Positions 54,479 through 63,021 of a stretch of 64,000 nucleotides of DNA are shown here, in pieces (position 1 is the stretch's first letter; the number at the start of each line of letters is the position of its first letter). Both the position numbers and the translations under genes were made by a program. The notes under the pieces are model-generated. The model was not told where the DNA came from, made no database searches, and saw only the letters and a list, made by a program, of their open reading frames with translations. This DNA is from an uncultured Verrucomicrobiota bacterium (GTDB lineage Bacteria; Verrucomicrobiota; Verrucomicrobiia; Opitutales; Intestinicryptomonadaceae), in assembly GCA_949293415.1 (NCBI GenBank), contig CASFDK010000023.1:1-64000 (forward strand), written 5' to 3'.

Positions 54479-55360
54479 ATGCAAAATTTTTCCGGAGTAT
54501 GGACTGCGTTGGTTACGCCGATGACCGAACAGGGTGTCGATTACGATGCCCTCAAAAATCTGGTCGAAGCCCAAGTCAGGGGCGGCGTGAGCGGGCTTGT
54601 GGCTGTCGGGACGACGGGCGAATCGCCCACTCTCGACCCCGTCGAACACATAGCGGTCATAAAAAAAGTAATCGAATACGCGGCGGGAAGAATTCCCGTC
54701 ATAGCGGGTACGGGTTCGAACTGCACGCGCGAAGCCGTACACCTTACGCGCGAAGCCGACGAAGCGGGCGCGGACGGTTTTCTGGTCGTTGCGCCCTACT
54801 ACAACAAACCGTCGCAGGAGGGCGTTTTCCTGCATATGTCGGAAGTGGCGAAATGCACGAACAAGCCGATTTTCCTCTATTCGATACCGGGCCGCTGTGG
54901 AATCGGAATTTCGAACGACACCGCCGTGCGCCTCTACAAAAAATACCCCAACATCTGCGTAATGAAGGAGGCGGGCGGCAAGGTCGACAAGGTTGAAGAC
55001 CTCCACGCAAAGGTTGACGACAACTTCACAATCCTCAGCGGCGACGACGGTCTGACCGTCGACTTTATGAAAAAGGGCGCAAAGGGCGTTATCAGCGTGG
55101 CTTCGAACATCATTCCCGAAAGAATGGTGGAGCTTGTAGACCTGATGCTTGCAGGCAATGTCGAGAAGGCGCAGACCATATCCGACGGTTTGGCGGGCTT
55201 CTTCCGCGCGCTGTTCATCGAACCGAACCCCGTCCCCGCAAAAACAGCGATGTGGCTCAAGGGTATGACGGCAAGTCCGTTCGTGAGACTGCCGCTGTGC
55301 GCAATGCAGCCCGAAAATCTGGCGGTTCTCAAATCCGAAATGGAAAAGGCTAAAATATAA
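54479..55360 (+). CDS. dapA: 4-hydroxy-tetrahydrodipicolinate synthase
   Basis: 293 residues. Condenses pyruvate with aspartate semialdehyde in lysine/diaminopimelate synthesis. Schiff-base lysine K163 is in CVMKEAGG; VGTTGESPTL and VVAPYYNKPSQEG are the family substrate loops, with the catalytic Tyr in APYYN. Normal length. AAGGGA lies six bases upstream of the ATG. Its stop overlaps the dapB start by one base (TAATG), so the two are translationally coupled. A terminator upstream isolates it from the GH35 gene, so a promoter lies in 54419-54478. Confidence 0.97.
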   Translation: MQNFSGVWTALVTPMTEQGVDYDALKNLVEAQVRGGVSGLVAVGTTGESPTLDPVEHIAVIKKVIEYAAGRIPVIAGTGSNCTREAVHLTREADEAGADGFLVVAPYYNKPSQEGVFLHMSEVAKCTNKPIFLYSIPGRCGIGISNDTAVRLYKKYPNICVMKEAGGKVDKVEDLHAKVDDNFTILSGDDGLTVDFMKKGAKGVISVASNIIPERMVELVDLMLAGNVEKAQTISDGLAGFFRALFIEPNPVPAKTAMWLKGMTASPFVRLPLCAMQPENLAVLKSEMEKAKI

Positions 55361-56088
55361 TGGCATTCAAAATTCTCATCAACGGCGCAAACGGCAGAAT
55401 GGGGCACGCAATCGCCGCCGCCGCAAAAGACGCGGGCTTGGAGTCGGTCGGCTGCGACGTGGGCGACAATCCCGAAGATTTCATCAAAGACTGCGACGCG
55501 GCGATAGACTTCTCGTTCCGCGACGCAACCGCGCCGCTCGCAAAGATCTGCGCAAAATACGGCAAGCCGCTCGTCATAGGCACGACGGGGCACTCGCCCG
55601 AACAGCGCGCGGAAATTCTCGAATATACAAGGCAAATCCCGATTGTGTGGGCGGGCAACTATTCGCTCGGCGTAAACCTGCTCAACTATCTTACCAAGAT
55701 AGCCGCACGCATTCTCGACGACTCCTACGATGTAGAAATCGTCGAAATGCACCACAAGCACAAGAAGGACGCGCCAAGCGGCACGGCTGACAAGCTCAAG
55801 GAAATCGTGCTCAAGGAGCGCGGAATCGGCGAAGACATGGTTTGCTACGGGCGCAAGGGAATGGTCGGCGAACGCAGAGTCGGCGAAGTCGGCGTGCACG
55901 CGGTGCGCGGCGGAAGCGTCGTCGGAGACCACACGGTGATTTTCGCCGCCGACGGCGAAAGGCTCGAGCTCGTCCACAAGGCGGCGGACAGAGCAGTGTT
56001 CTCGAAGGGCGCGGTGAGAGCCGCATTGTGGCTCAACGACAAGCCCGCCGCTCTGTACGGAATGGACGACGTTCTCAACCTCAAATAG
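55360..56088 (+). CDS. dapB: 4-hydroxy-tetrahydrodipicolinate reductase
   Basis: 242 residues. The NAD(P) loop NGANGRMGHAIA, GTTGHSPEQ and the catalytic/substrate motif EMHHKHKKDAPSGTA are all present. It reduces the DapA product in the DAP pathway. The reading frame overlaps dapA by one base, typical of a dapAB operon. Length is slightly short of E. coli DapB (about 270) but usual for the short form. Followed by a 209-base gap with a stable hairpin before ruvA. Confidence 0.96.
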   Translation: MAFKILINGANGRMGHAIAAAAKDAGLESVGCDVGDNPEDFIKDCDAAIDFSFRDATAPLAKICAKYGKPLVIGTTGHSPEQRAEILEYTRQIPIVWAGNYSLGVNLLNYLTKIAARILDDSYDVEIVEMHHKHKKDAPSGTADKLKEIVLKERGIGEDMVCYGRKGMVGERRVGEVGVHAVRGGSVVGDHTVIFAADGERLELVHKAADRAVFSKGAVRAALWLNDKPAALYGMDDVLNLK

Positions 56089-56162
56089 GGCGTTTACGAA
56101 CGGACGGATTTTCCGCGCGCAAAGTTTTCCGATTAAGACAATCAGATTTCTTTTTTTTCACG

Positions 56163-56193
56163 ACGGGGCGAAAACTGAAGATTTCCGCCCCGT
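56163..56193 (+). promoter_or_regulatory. stable hairpin in the dapB-ruvA gap
   Basis: ACGGGGCG (56163-56170) pairs with CGCCCCGT (56186-56193), preceded by a T-rich run. With no T-tract after it, it is not an obvious terminator on the plus strand; on the minus strand an A/T run follows. It may be a leader or attenuator element for ruvA. Confidence 0.35.
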
Positions 56194-56297
56194 ATTACTT
56201 GAAACGCCCGAACCCGGAACCTCTCGGGAGGCGGACAAAAAACAAGGCATATAGCACGGCGCAAGCGCGCTGCCCAAACACGGACATCGGAATATTT

Positions 56298-56897
56298 ATG
56301 ATAGCTGCAATCAAAGGCAAACTTTCGGAATCGTCGCTGTTTCTGGCGGTCGTGGATGTCGGCGGAATTTTCTACGAAGTCAACGTTCCGCTCACCACAA
56401 CCGAAGTACTGCCGAAAATCGGCGGCGAGGTTTTGCTTTACACCGTTGCGGTGTACCGCGAAGACTCGCAGGCCCTCTACGGATTCGCAACGCGAGCCGA
56501 CCGCGACTTCTTCAAGACAATCACCGAAAAGGTTTCCGGTATCGGACCGAAAACCGCGCTCAATATGATGAGCAGAATGTCGACCGCAACCCTGCGCGAG
56601 GCGATAGCTTCGGGCGACGTTGCGACGCTCGCGAAATGCCCCGGAATAGGCAAGAAAACCGCCGAAAGGCTCGTGCTCGAATTGAAGGGAACACTCGGCG
56701 CGGGCGGTTCGAAGGCGCACGTCCCCGAACTTGCGGGAATGCCCGCGCAAAGCACGAACGTTTCGGATGCCGTGGCGGCGCTCGCCGCGCTCGGTCTTAA
56801 AGTTGCCGACGCCGACAAGTATGTCCGCGCCGCAGTCCGCGAGCTCGGCGAAGATGCGCCGACAGAGACGCTCGTAAAATTCGCACTTTCAAAATAG
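56298..56897 (+). CDS. ruvA: Holliday junction branch migration protein RuvA
   Basis: 199 residues. N-terminal OB-fold (MIAAIKGKLSESS, VVDVGGIFYEVNVPL), tetramer/DNA-binding helix-hairpin-helix motifs (KVSGIGPKTALNMMSRM and CPGIGKKTAERLVLELK) and a small C-terminal domain III for RuvB contact. RuvA binds four-way junctions and loads RuvB. The open frame runs back to 55842 through dapB, but the ATG at 56298 gives the canonical start. No ruvB or ruvC is in the window. mrp follows after 6 bases. Confidence 0.96.
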   Translation: MIAAIKGKLSESSLFLAVVDVGGIFYEVNVPLTTTEVLPKIGGEVLLYTVAVYREDSQALYGFATRADRDFFKTITEKVSGIGPKTALNMMSRMSTATLREAIASGDVATLAKCPGIGKKTAERLVLELKGTLGAGGSKAHVPELAGMPAQSTNVSDAVAALAALGLKVADADKYVRAAVRELGEDAPTETLVKFALSK

Positions 56898-56903
56898 CAC
56901 ATT

Positions 56904-57923
56904 ATGACAAAAGAAGACATTTTAAACACACTCAAAGCGGTAAAATATCCGCCCTATTCGAAGGACATCGTTTCGTTCGGAATGGTCAAATACGTCAAGG
57001 CGGAAGCCGACCGCGCGGAAGTCCGCATTTTCACGGGCGGCGAAGCGGAAGCCGCAAAAAAAGTGGCGATCGAAGCGACGAAGACGCTCGAAGCGGCGTA
57101 TCCGAATTTCAAGTTCGACGTAATCCTGCTCGCCGAAGACCCCGCGAAATCCGCGCCGCCCGCGCCCAAAAGCGGCACGCTTGCGAACGTGAAAATCAAA
57201 ATCGCGATTGCGTCGGGGAAAGGCGGAGTCGGCAAAAGCACGGTTGCGGTAAACCTCGTCAAGGCGCTGGCGGAAATCTTCCCGAACAGCGGCGGCGAGC
57301 CGCGCGTTGGGCTTATGGACTGCGACATACACGGTCCGAGCGCGGCGATTCTGCTCGGCGAAAAGGTCTATCCGTCGGTCACCCCCGACGAGAAAATCGT
57401 GCCGCCTACAATCGACGGAATCAAGGTGATGTCGATGGGTATGCTCGTCGACGACGACCAGCCGCTTGTCTGGCGCGGTCCGATGGTCACTAGCGCAATC
57501 AAGCAGTTCGCCGAAGACATGGTTTGGGGAAACCTCGACGCAATGGTCATCGACCTGCCCCCCGGAACGGGCGACGCGGTGCTAAGCGTCGTGCAGCTCA
57601 TTCCGCTCGACGGCGCGCTGATTGTAACCACGGCGAACAATCTGGCGGCGGTAACGGCGGCACGCGGCGCAATGGTCTTCGAAAAAAGTTCGGTGAAGAT
57701 TCTCGGCGTGGTCGAAAATATGGCGTACTTCCAAATGCCCGACGGCTCGAAGGAATACATCTTCGGCGAGGGATTTGCCGACGGCGCGGCGGCACGCCTC
57801 GGAACGGAAGTCGCGGCGAGAGTGCCCATCGACAAGACGCTGCAGTCGGGCAATCCGTCGGAAGGTTCGCGCGAAATTTTCCTAAATCTGGCGCGCAAAA
57901 TTGTCGATAAAATCGGGAAGTAA
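56904..57923 (+). CDS. mrp: Mrp/NBP35-family Fe-S carrier P-loop ATPase
   Basis: 339 residues. An N-terminal MIP18/DUF59-like domain (about 1-85, KEDILNTLKAVKYPP) precedes the deviant Walker A GKGGVGKS (G105-S112). The following MDCDIHGPSAAILLG and VIDLPPGTGDAVLSV are Mrp signatures. The usual CxxC near the C-terminus is not seen (only single residues there), so cluster binding may be altered. Members deliver Fe-S clusters to apoproteins. It follows ruvA by 6 bases and precedes the ClpX/HslU-like gene by 42. Confidence 0.93.
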   Translation: MTKEDILNTLKAVKYPPYSKDIVSFGMVKYVKAEADRAEVRIFTGGEAEAAKKVAIEATKTLEAAYPNFKFDVILLAEDPAKSAPPAPKSGTLANVKIKIAIASGKGGVGKSTVAVNLVKALAEIFPNSGGEPRVGLMDCDIHGPSAAILLGEKVYPSVTPDEKIVPPTIDGIKVMSMGMLVDDDQPLVWRGPMVTSAIKQFAEDMVWGNLDAMVIDLPPGTGDAVLSVVQLIPLDGALIVTTANNLAAVTAARGAMVFEKSSVKILGVVENMAYFQMPDGSKEYIFGEGFADGAAARLGTEVAARVPIDKTLQSGNPSEGSREIFLNLARKIVDKIGK

Positions 57924-57965
57924 TTTTTTCGGGCAACACAATCCGCCCGAGTGTGGAGACTTTTT

Positions 57966-59573
57966 ATGGACAACGACAAACCCGACAAGGACGAAAACAA
58001 AAAGTCCGAGAATCCGCTCGACGAACTGAAGAAGCAGCTCGAGGGAATTTTCGGCGGCAAGCCCGTAAAGCTCGAGTTCGGCTCGTTCCCGCCTCCGCCC
58101 GAAGCCGATTCGGGCTTCCGCAACTCACCCCAGCAGGACGACGATTCCGAGGAAGTGCTCAGGCGCATCCGCGAATTTTCGATGAAGCCGCGCGAAATCC
58201 GCGACTACCTCAACCGCTATGTCATCAAGCAGGACGAAGCAAAAAAGGTTCTGTCGGTCGCCATCTGCGACCACTATAACCACGTGCGCAGATGCCTCGA
58301 AAATCCCGAGCTTAAAGAGCTTGAATACGGCAAGCAGAACATCCTCATTCTCGGTCCGACGGGCGTGGGCAAAACGTACCTTATGCGCACAATCGCAAAG
58401 CTAATCGGCGTTCCGTTCGTCAAGGCGGATGCCACGAAATTTTCCGAAACGGGCTATGTGGGCGCGGATGTGGAAGACCTCGTACGCGACCTCGTAAAAA
58501 CCGCGAACGGCAATGTCGACGTCGCGCAGTACGGAATTGTGTACATCGACGAAATCGACAAAATCGCGGGGCGCGGCGACTTCGGCGGCAAGGACGTGTC
58601 GGGACGCGGCGTGCAGATAAACCTCCTGAAACTGATGGAGGAGTCGAACGTAAACGTTGTAAGCCCGCAGGATATGATGGGGCAAATGCAGATGGCGATG
58701 AGCGCGCGCGGCGGCAAAAAGCCAAAGCGCACAATCAACACGCGCCACATTCTGTTCATCGTAAGCGGCGCGTTCGACAAGCTCGGCGAAAGCATCGCAA
58801 AGCGGATGAACCGCGGCACAATCGGCTTCGCGTCGGACGACGGCTTCGAAAGGGACGGCGACAATTCCGACTATCTCAAATACGCCGAAACGAGCGACTT
58901 CATCAAATACGGATTCGAAGCCGAATTTATCGGCAGACTCCCCGTGCGCGTGGCGTGCGAGGCACTCAAGCCCGACGACATCGCCGAAATTTTGGTCTCC
59001 TCGGAAGGCTCGATTCTCAAGCAGTACCGCGAGGACTTCAACGGATACGGCATTGATTTTTCGATAACACCCGAGGCGGTCAAGTCGATTTCGAACCTTG
59101 CATACCTCGAAAAAACGGGCGCGCGCGGGCTTATGACCGTGCTCGAACGCACATTGCGCGACTACAAATTCGAGCTTCCGTCTTCGGGAATAAAAAGCTT
59201 CGAGCTAAATACGCGCACCGTCGAAAACCCGAAGGAGACGCTGCGCGAGCTTCTCGTGGACAACGGCGATTTAATCAGGAATTCGATGGTTGCCGACATC
59301 GCGAAATTCGCGGAATCTTTCAGGGAAAAGACTGGCTACGGACTGAATCTCGACGACGGCGCGGAACGCGAACTGATTTCGATTGCGGTCGAAAAGGACA
59401 AGTCGGTTGCGGCGGTCTGCGAAGAGGTTTTCAAAGACTTCAAACACGGGCTTGCGATAGTCGCGCGGAACACGGGCGAAGCGTCGTTTGCAATAACGAC
59501 AGACTGTATTAAATCGCCCGACAAATATCTTTCGGATATGGTCGTGCGCTCGTTCGGAAAGTCCGAAAAATGA
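57966..59573 (+). CDS. AAA+ unfoldase, ClpX/HslU-like, no zinc-binding domain
   Basis: 535 residues. Walker A GPTGVGKT is at 130-137; VKADATKFSETGYVGADVE resembles HslU and carries the GYVG pore loop; Walker B YIDEID has D195-E196. The following part is ClpX-like: GKDVSGRGVQINLLKLMEE, RGTIGFAS with the ClpP-docking I286-G287-F288, AEFIGRLPV and KTGARGL sensor 2. No N-terminal C4 zinc domain and no HslU I-domain are present. A C-terminal extension of about 120 residues (from about 415) has no recognised match. It probably unfolds substrates for ClpP, but true ClpX may be encoded elsewhere. The ATG at 57966 is preferred to an ATG five codons upstream. Confidence 0.88.
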   Translation: MDNDKPDKDENKKSENPLDELKKQLEGIFGGKPVKLEFGSFPPPPEADSGFRNSPQQDDDSEEVLRRIREFSMKPREIRDYLNRYVIKQDEAKKVLSVAICDHYNHVRRCLENPELKELEYGKQNILILGPTGVGKTYLMRTIAKLIGVPFVKADATKFSETGYVGADVEDLVRDLVKTANGNVDVAQYGIVYIDEIDKIAGRGDFGGKDVSGRGVQINLLKLMEESNVNVVSPQDMMGQMQMAMSARGGKKPKRTINTRHILFIVSGAFDKLGESIAKRMNRGTIGFASDDGFERDGDNSDYLKYAETSDFIKYGFEAEFIGRLPVRVACEALKPDDIAEILVSSEGSILKQYREDFNGYGIDFSITPEAVKSISNLAYLEKTGARGLMTVLERTLRDYKFELPSSGIKSFELNTRTVENPKETLRELLVDNGDLIRNSMVADIAKFAESFREKTGYGLNLDDGAERELISIAVEKDKSVAAVCEEVFKDFKHGLAIVARNTGEASFAITTDCIKSPDKYLSDMVVRSFGKSEK

Positions 59574-60307
59574 ACGCCGAAAAGCCCATAGCCGACCCCG
59601 CAAAGCGCGAGGAAAATTCGGTCAAAAAAATGTTCTCGCGCATCGCGCCGTTCTACGACGCAATCAACCGCGCGATGACTTTCGGGCTCGACGTGCTCTG
59701 GCGCAAAAGGCTTGTGCACACGCTCGCGCTGCCCGACGGGAAAACTTGCGTCGCCGATTTGGCGTGCGGCAGCGGCGATGTCGCGGCGGAAATCGCCAAG
59801 CAAAAACCCGACGCGCAAATTGTCTGCGTCGATTTCTGTCCGCCGATGCTCGAGGCGGCGAAGGCGAAACTTTCGAAGAAGGGATTCGCAAACCGCGCGG
59901 AGTTTGTCGAAGCCGACTGCGCCAACCTGCCGTTCGGCGGCGAAGTTTTCGACGGCGCGACGATTGCGTTCGGCTTTCGAAACTTCAGAAACAGAGGCGA
60001 CTGCCTGCGCGAAATTGCGCGCATTCTAAAGCCGTCCGCGAAGCTTTGCGTACTCGAAGTGTGCAGGGCAAACGGCATATTCTGGAAAATCCAGAAACTT
60101 TTTATGGGCGTGTTCGTGCCGAACGTAGCAGTCCTCTTCGGCGGAAAACGCAATGACTACGTTTACCTTGCCGAAACCACGCTTGCCTATCCGCCGCGCG
60201 CCGATGTCGAAAAAATGTTCCGCGATGCGGGTTTCGAAAACGTGCAAACGCGCCCGATGGCGTTCGGGTTTGTCTCGATAACTTCGGGCGAGAAAATCGA
60301 GGGGTAA
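59570..60307 (+). CDS. menG: UbiE/MenG-type quinone methyltransferase
   Basis: 245 residues, SAM-dependent C-methyltransferase. MFSRIAPFYDAINRAMTFGLD is the UbiE/COQ5 N-terminal signature; VADLACGSGDVA is the SAM loop; FGFRNFRNRGDCLREIARILKP and the late VYLAETTLAYPPRADVEKMFRDAGF match the family. It methylates the quinone precursor (menaquinone or ubiquinone; menaquinone is my guess). It starts within the stop of the ClpX-like gene (ATGA overlap) and is followed 3 bases later by the pseudouridine synthase gene, so a single transcript is likely. Confidence 0.93.
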   Translation: MNAEKPIADPAKREENSVKKMFSRIAPFYDAINRAMTFGLDVLWRKRLVHTLALPDGKTCVADLACGSGDVAAEIAKQKPDAQIVCVDFCPPMLEAAKAKLSKKGFANRAEFVEADCANLPFGGEVFDGATIAFGFRNFRNRGDCLREIARILKPSAKLCVLEVCRANGIFWKIQKLFMGVFVPNVAVLFGGKRNDYVYLAETTLAYPPRADVEKMFRDAGFENVQTRPMAFGFVSITSGEKIEG

Positions 60308-60310
60308 TAT

Positions 60311-61135
60311 ATGGAAGAGGATGCAAAAAAATTGCCGCACGGCTCGGAATTCGGCGAGACGGCGGGGCTTGTGGATATGGACGAATTTCCCTCGTGGATA
60401 GTATATGAGGACGAAAATTTTCTGGTGCTCAACAAACCGGGGTGGCTTGTCTGCCATCCGTCGAAAAACGGTCCGCTATCGAGCCTTGTCGGCGCGGCGC
60501 GCGTGTACCTGAACGCCGACATTCTGCACCTTGTAAGCAGGCTCGACAGGGAAACGAGCGGCGTGGTTACGCTTGCGAAAAACAAACAGACGGCGAGCGT
60601 TGCGCAAAAGGCGATGGACTCGCGCGGGCTTGTTTCGAAAACATACTTGGCGTTGCTCGAGGGCAGACTCGAGGGCTGTGCAACAATCTCACAGCCGCTC
60701 ACCGACGACAAAAATTCGCTCGTTGCGATAAAAACCTGCTGCGCGGTTCAAAAGCCGTCGGCGAAAACCGCTGTGACGTTTTTCACGCCGATTTCGTACT
60801 CGCAACGCGGCGGCGACTACACTCTGGCGAAAGTAAAAATTCTCACGGGGCGCAAACACCAAATCCGCGCGCACGCGCAGTGGATGAACCATTGTGTCGT
60901 CGCCGACAAGCTCTACGGTTGCGACGAAACGCTGTATCTTGATTTCGCCGAAAAGGGTTTCACGCCCGAAATGACAAAGGTTCTGCCGATGAAACGTCAG
61001 GCGTTGCACGCCTACGAAATGGACTTTTCGAAAGTCTTCGAAAACACAATATTCCGCGCCCCGCTCCCGAACGATTTTCTCGACTTTATGAAAGAAAAGG
61101 AAATCGACCTGCCGAGCAAGTTGTGTAGTGAATGA
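60311..61135 (+). CDS. RluA-family pseudouridine synthase without S4 domain
   Basis: 274 residues. Catalytic motif SRLDRETSGV has D79; GRKHQIRAHAQWMNHCVVADKLYG (abbreviated) is motif III. Unlike the RluD-type protein at 22891, there is no N-terminal S4 domain, so it is closer to the RluA/RluC-like or TruC group; the RNA target cannot be told. It is probably the last gene of the mrp-clpX-like-menG-rlu run. Its stop codon runs straight into the repeat hairpins at 61137. Confidence 0.88.
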   Translation: MEEDAKKLPHGSEFGETAGLVDMDEFPSWIVYEDENFLVLNKPGWLVCHPSKNGPLSSLVGAARVYLNADILHLVSRLDRETSGVVTLAKNKQTASVAQKAMDSRGLVSKTYLALLEGRLEGCATISQPLTDDKNSLVAIKTCCAVQKPSAKTAVTFFTPISYSQRGGDYTLAKVKILTGRKHQIRAHAQWMNHCVVADKLYGCDETLYLDFAEKGFTPEMTKVLPMKRQALHAYEMDFSKVFENTIFRAPLPNDFLDFMKEKEIDLPSKLCSE

Positions 61136-61136
61136 A

Positions 61137-61200
61137 TTTCGGCGTTTACCATAGACGCCGAAAGAACAACACTTATCAATTTCGGCGTTTACCATAGACG
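61137..61200 (+). repeat. two direct-repeat hairpins after the pseudouridine synthase gene
   Basis: TTTCGGCGT, loop TTACCATAG, ACGCCGAAA (61137-61163) is a perfect 9-bp stem. TTTCGGCGTTTACCATAGACGC recurs 43 bases on, but the second right arm is truncated and continues CAAAAGAGC. ATGAATTTCGGCGT is shared with the hairpin at 32512-32548. It starts right at the TGA, with no T-tract. Confidence 0.7.
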
Positions 61201-61252
61201 CAAAAGAGCGAAGCGAGTTTTGCGTGTAGAATTAAATTCGGCAATCCGCAAC

Positions 61253-61597
61253 CTAATAGTCTTTTTCGATATTTTCGCCGAGTTTGTTCGGCAGAGATAT
61301 TTTCCCGCCCGCCGAATCCACAACTACGCCGTCGTACGATTCGCCCGCGACCGGCAGAAGCGCGTCGATATACTTAGAATCGACAAGCGTCTTGTAGTCC
61401 ACAACCTTCGTCGACTTGTCCTGATTGTAGCGTTGACCCGCGCGGATGATCTTCGAAATGTTCTCCGAAATGGCGTTTTCGCGTGCCGTCTTGCGGATTT
61501 TCACGGTTGCGGGCACGAACACCGCCGCAATCAGTCCGAGAATCACGACAACAAGCAACACCTCGACAAACGAAAAAGCCTTTCTCATATTTTTCAT
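61253..61597 (-). CDS. type IV pilin/pseudopilin-like protein
   Basis: 114 residues. MKNMRKAFSFVEVLLVVVILGLIAA is an N-terminal prepilin-type sequence with E at +5 of the presumed mature chain, followed by a GspG/pseudopilin-like helix and short acidic tail. Residue -1 of the expected cleavage site is Ala (KA|FSFVE) instead of the usual Gly, which may reduce prepilin peptidase cleavage. No other secretion or pilus genes are nearby. Function in type II secretion or type IV pili is inferred. Confidence 0.8.
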   Translation of the reverse strand: MKNMRKAFSFVEVLLVVVILGLIAAVFVPATVKIRKTARENAISENISKIIRAGQRYNQDKSTKVVDYKTLVDSKYIDALLPVAGESYDGVVVDSAGGKISLPNKLGENIEKDY

Positions 61598-61720
61598 ATC
61601 GACAATACTTTATTTTCATCGAAGAAAAATCAAGCATTTAACTCGCCCCTCTATGCGGGCATCGCGAATTTTTTTGTTTTTTTGGTTGAAGACACTGTTA
61701 TAAAAAATGAAATTTACGCA

Positions 61721-62137
61721 ATGAAAGAAAGAACTTTTATCATTTTCAAACCCGACTGTATGGAAAAACGCCTCGCGCCCGACGTTCTCGCGCGGCTGCT
61801 GAAATCGGGGCTCGACTTGGTTGCCTGCAAAATGGCGCGGCTCGACGAAGCCGTCCTCAAGGAACACTACGCGCACATCGTGGACAAGCCCTACTATCCG
61901 CCGCTCGTGACGTTTATGCAGCGCACGCCCGTAATCCTCGCGGTTTTCGAAGGTGTTGACGCAGTGGCGAAAGTGCGCCGACTCCTCGGTCCGACGAACT
62001 CGCGCGAAGCACCCTCGGGCACAATCCGCGGCGACTTCGGCGACGACACGCGCGAAAACATTGCCCACGCCTCCGATTCTGTCGAAAACGCGAAAATCGA
62101 AATCGCCCGCTTCTTCAAAGAGGACGAGATTTTCTAA
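61721..62137 (+). CDS. ndk: nucleoside diphosphate kinase
   Basis: 138 residues. FIIFKPDCMEK, the GPTNSREAPSGTIRGDFG segment and the phosphohistidine H116 in NIAHASDS are diagnostic. It balances nucleoside triphosphate pools. The frame is open for more than 160 codons upstream (from 61220), opposite the pilin gene, but the ATG at 61721 gives the conserved N-terminus MKERTFIIFKPD. Its stop overlaps the rsmG start (TAATG), indicating coupling. Confidence 0.97.
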   Translation: MKERTFIIFKPDCMEKRLAPDVLARLLKSGLDLVACKMARLDEAVLKEHYAHIVDKPYYPPLVTFMQRTPVILAVFEGVDAVAKVRRLLGPTNSREAPSGTIRGDFGDDTRENIAHASDSVENAKIEIARFFKEDEIF

Positions 62138-62781
62138 TGGAAAACCCGTTCGCGAAACTGCCGAACATCGCGCCCGAAAAAATCGAGAAGCTCCGCCGCT
62201 ACGGCGAGCTTCTGCGCGAAGTCAACCAGAAGGTGAATCTTCTATCGCGCAAGGATATGGACGACGTGGAATATCGGCACATAGCCTTTTGCGCCGCGCT
62301 CTCCGAATTTTTCAAGCCTGAAAAGGGCGCGAGAATCGCCGACGTTGGAACGGGCGGCGGTCTTCCGGGGATTGTCGCGGCGATTCTCTACCCCGACGCA
62401 TTCGTAGAAATGTTCGACGGCGTGGGCAAGAAAATCGCCATGATAAACGAAATGGTTGCCGAGCTGAAACTGACCAACGCCTACGCCCACAACGCGCGAA
62501 TAGAGGAATACAAAGACCTTTTCGACTATGCCACGGGGCGTTCGGTCTGCGCGCTGCCGATGTTTTTCGGCTTCGTGAAAAAGCGCATAAGGCGCGGACG
62601 CAAGGGCAATCTGAAAAACGGCGTAATCTATTTCAAGGGCGGCGAGCTCGAGCCGGAACTCGTCGCGAAGAAAATCCTGCCCGCCGCGGAACTCGACCTG
62701 CAAAAGTTTTTCGGAGACGACCGTTTCGAGGGCAAGAGACTCGTACACTTCCCGTTCGAGTCGATAATGAGACTCCGATAA
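62137..62781 (+). CDS. rsmG: 16S rRNA m7G methyltransferase
   Basis: 214 residues. IADVGTGGGLPGIVAAI with D69 is the GidB/RsmG SAM-binding loop; VNQKVNLLSRKDMDDVEYRHI and KPEKGARIADVG are family features. It methylates N7 of G527 in 16S rRNA. It overlaps ndk by one base and is followed by an intrinsic terminator, so ndk-rsmG is a two-gene operon. Confidence 0.95.
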   Translation: MENPFAKLPNIAPEKIEKLRRYGELLREVNQKVNLLSRKDMDDVEYRHIAFCAALSEFFKPEKGARIADVGTGGGLPGIVAAILYPDAFVEMFDGVGKKIAMINEMVAELKLTNAYAHNARIEEYKDLFDYATGRSVCALPMFFGFVKKRIRRGRKGNLKNGVIYFKGGELEPELVAKKILPAAELDLQKFFGDDRFEGKRLVHFPFESIMRLR

Positions 62782-62804
62782 ACCGAAAGTACGGAAAACG
62801 GGAA

Positions 62805-62845
62805 AAATCCGTTACACTAAATTTTGATAGTGAAGCGGATTTTTT
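62805..62845 (+). terminator. intrinsic terminator after rsmG
   Basis: AAATCCG pairs with CGGATTT and an inner CACTA / TAGTG stem gives a branched hairpin; a T run follows. Confidence 0.8.
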
Positions 62846-63021
62846 GTGAATACGTAGCAAAACACGTTTCGCCGTGTTCTACTTGGAAACGACGCCTGCA
62901 TAGTCTCCCTTTGCGGAACGCGGATTTATTCCCTCCGCCAATACCAAACCGCCTGCGCGCGCCCTAAAAACAAGGCGTTTGCGGGCGAATGCGCTTGCCA
63001 AATTCCGTCGATAAAAGTAGT

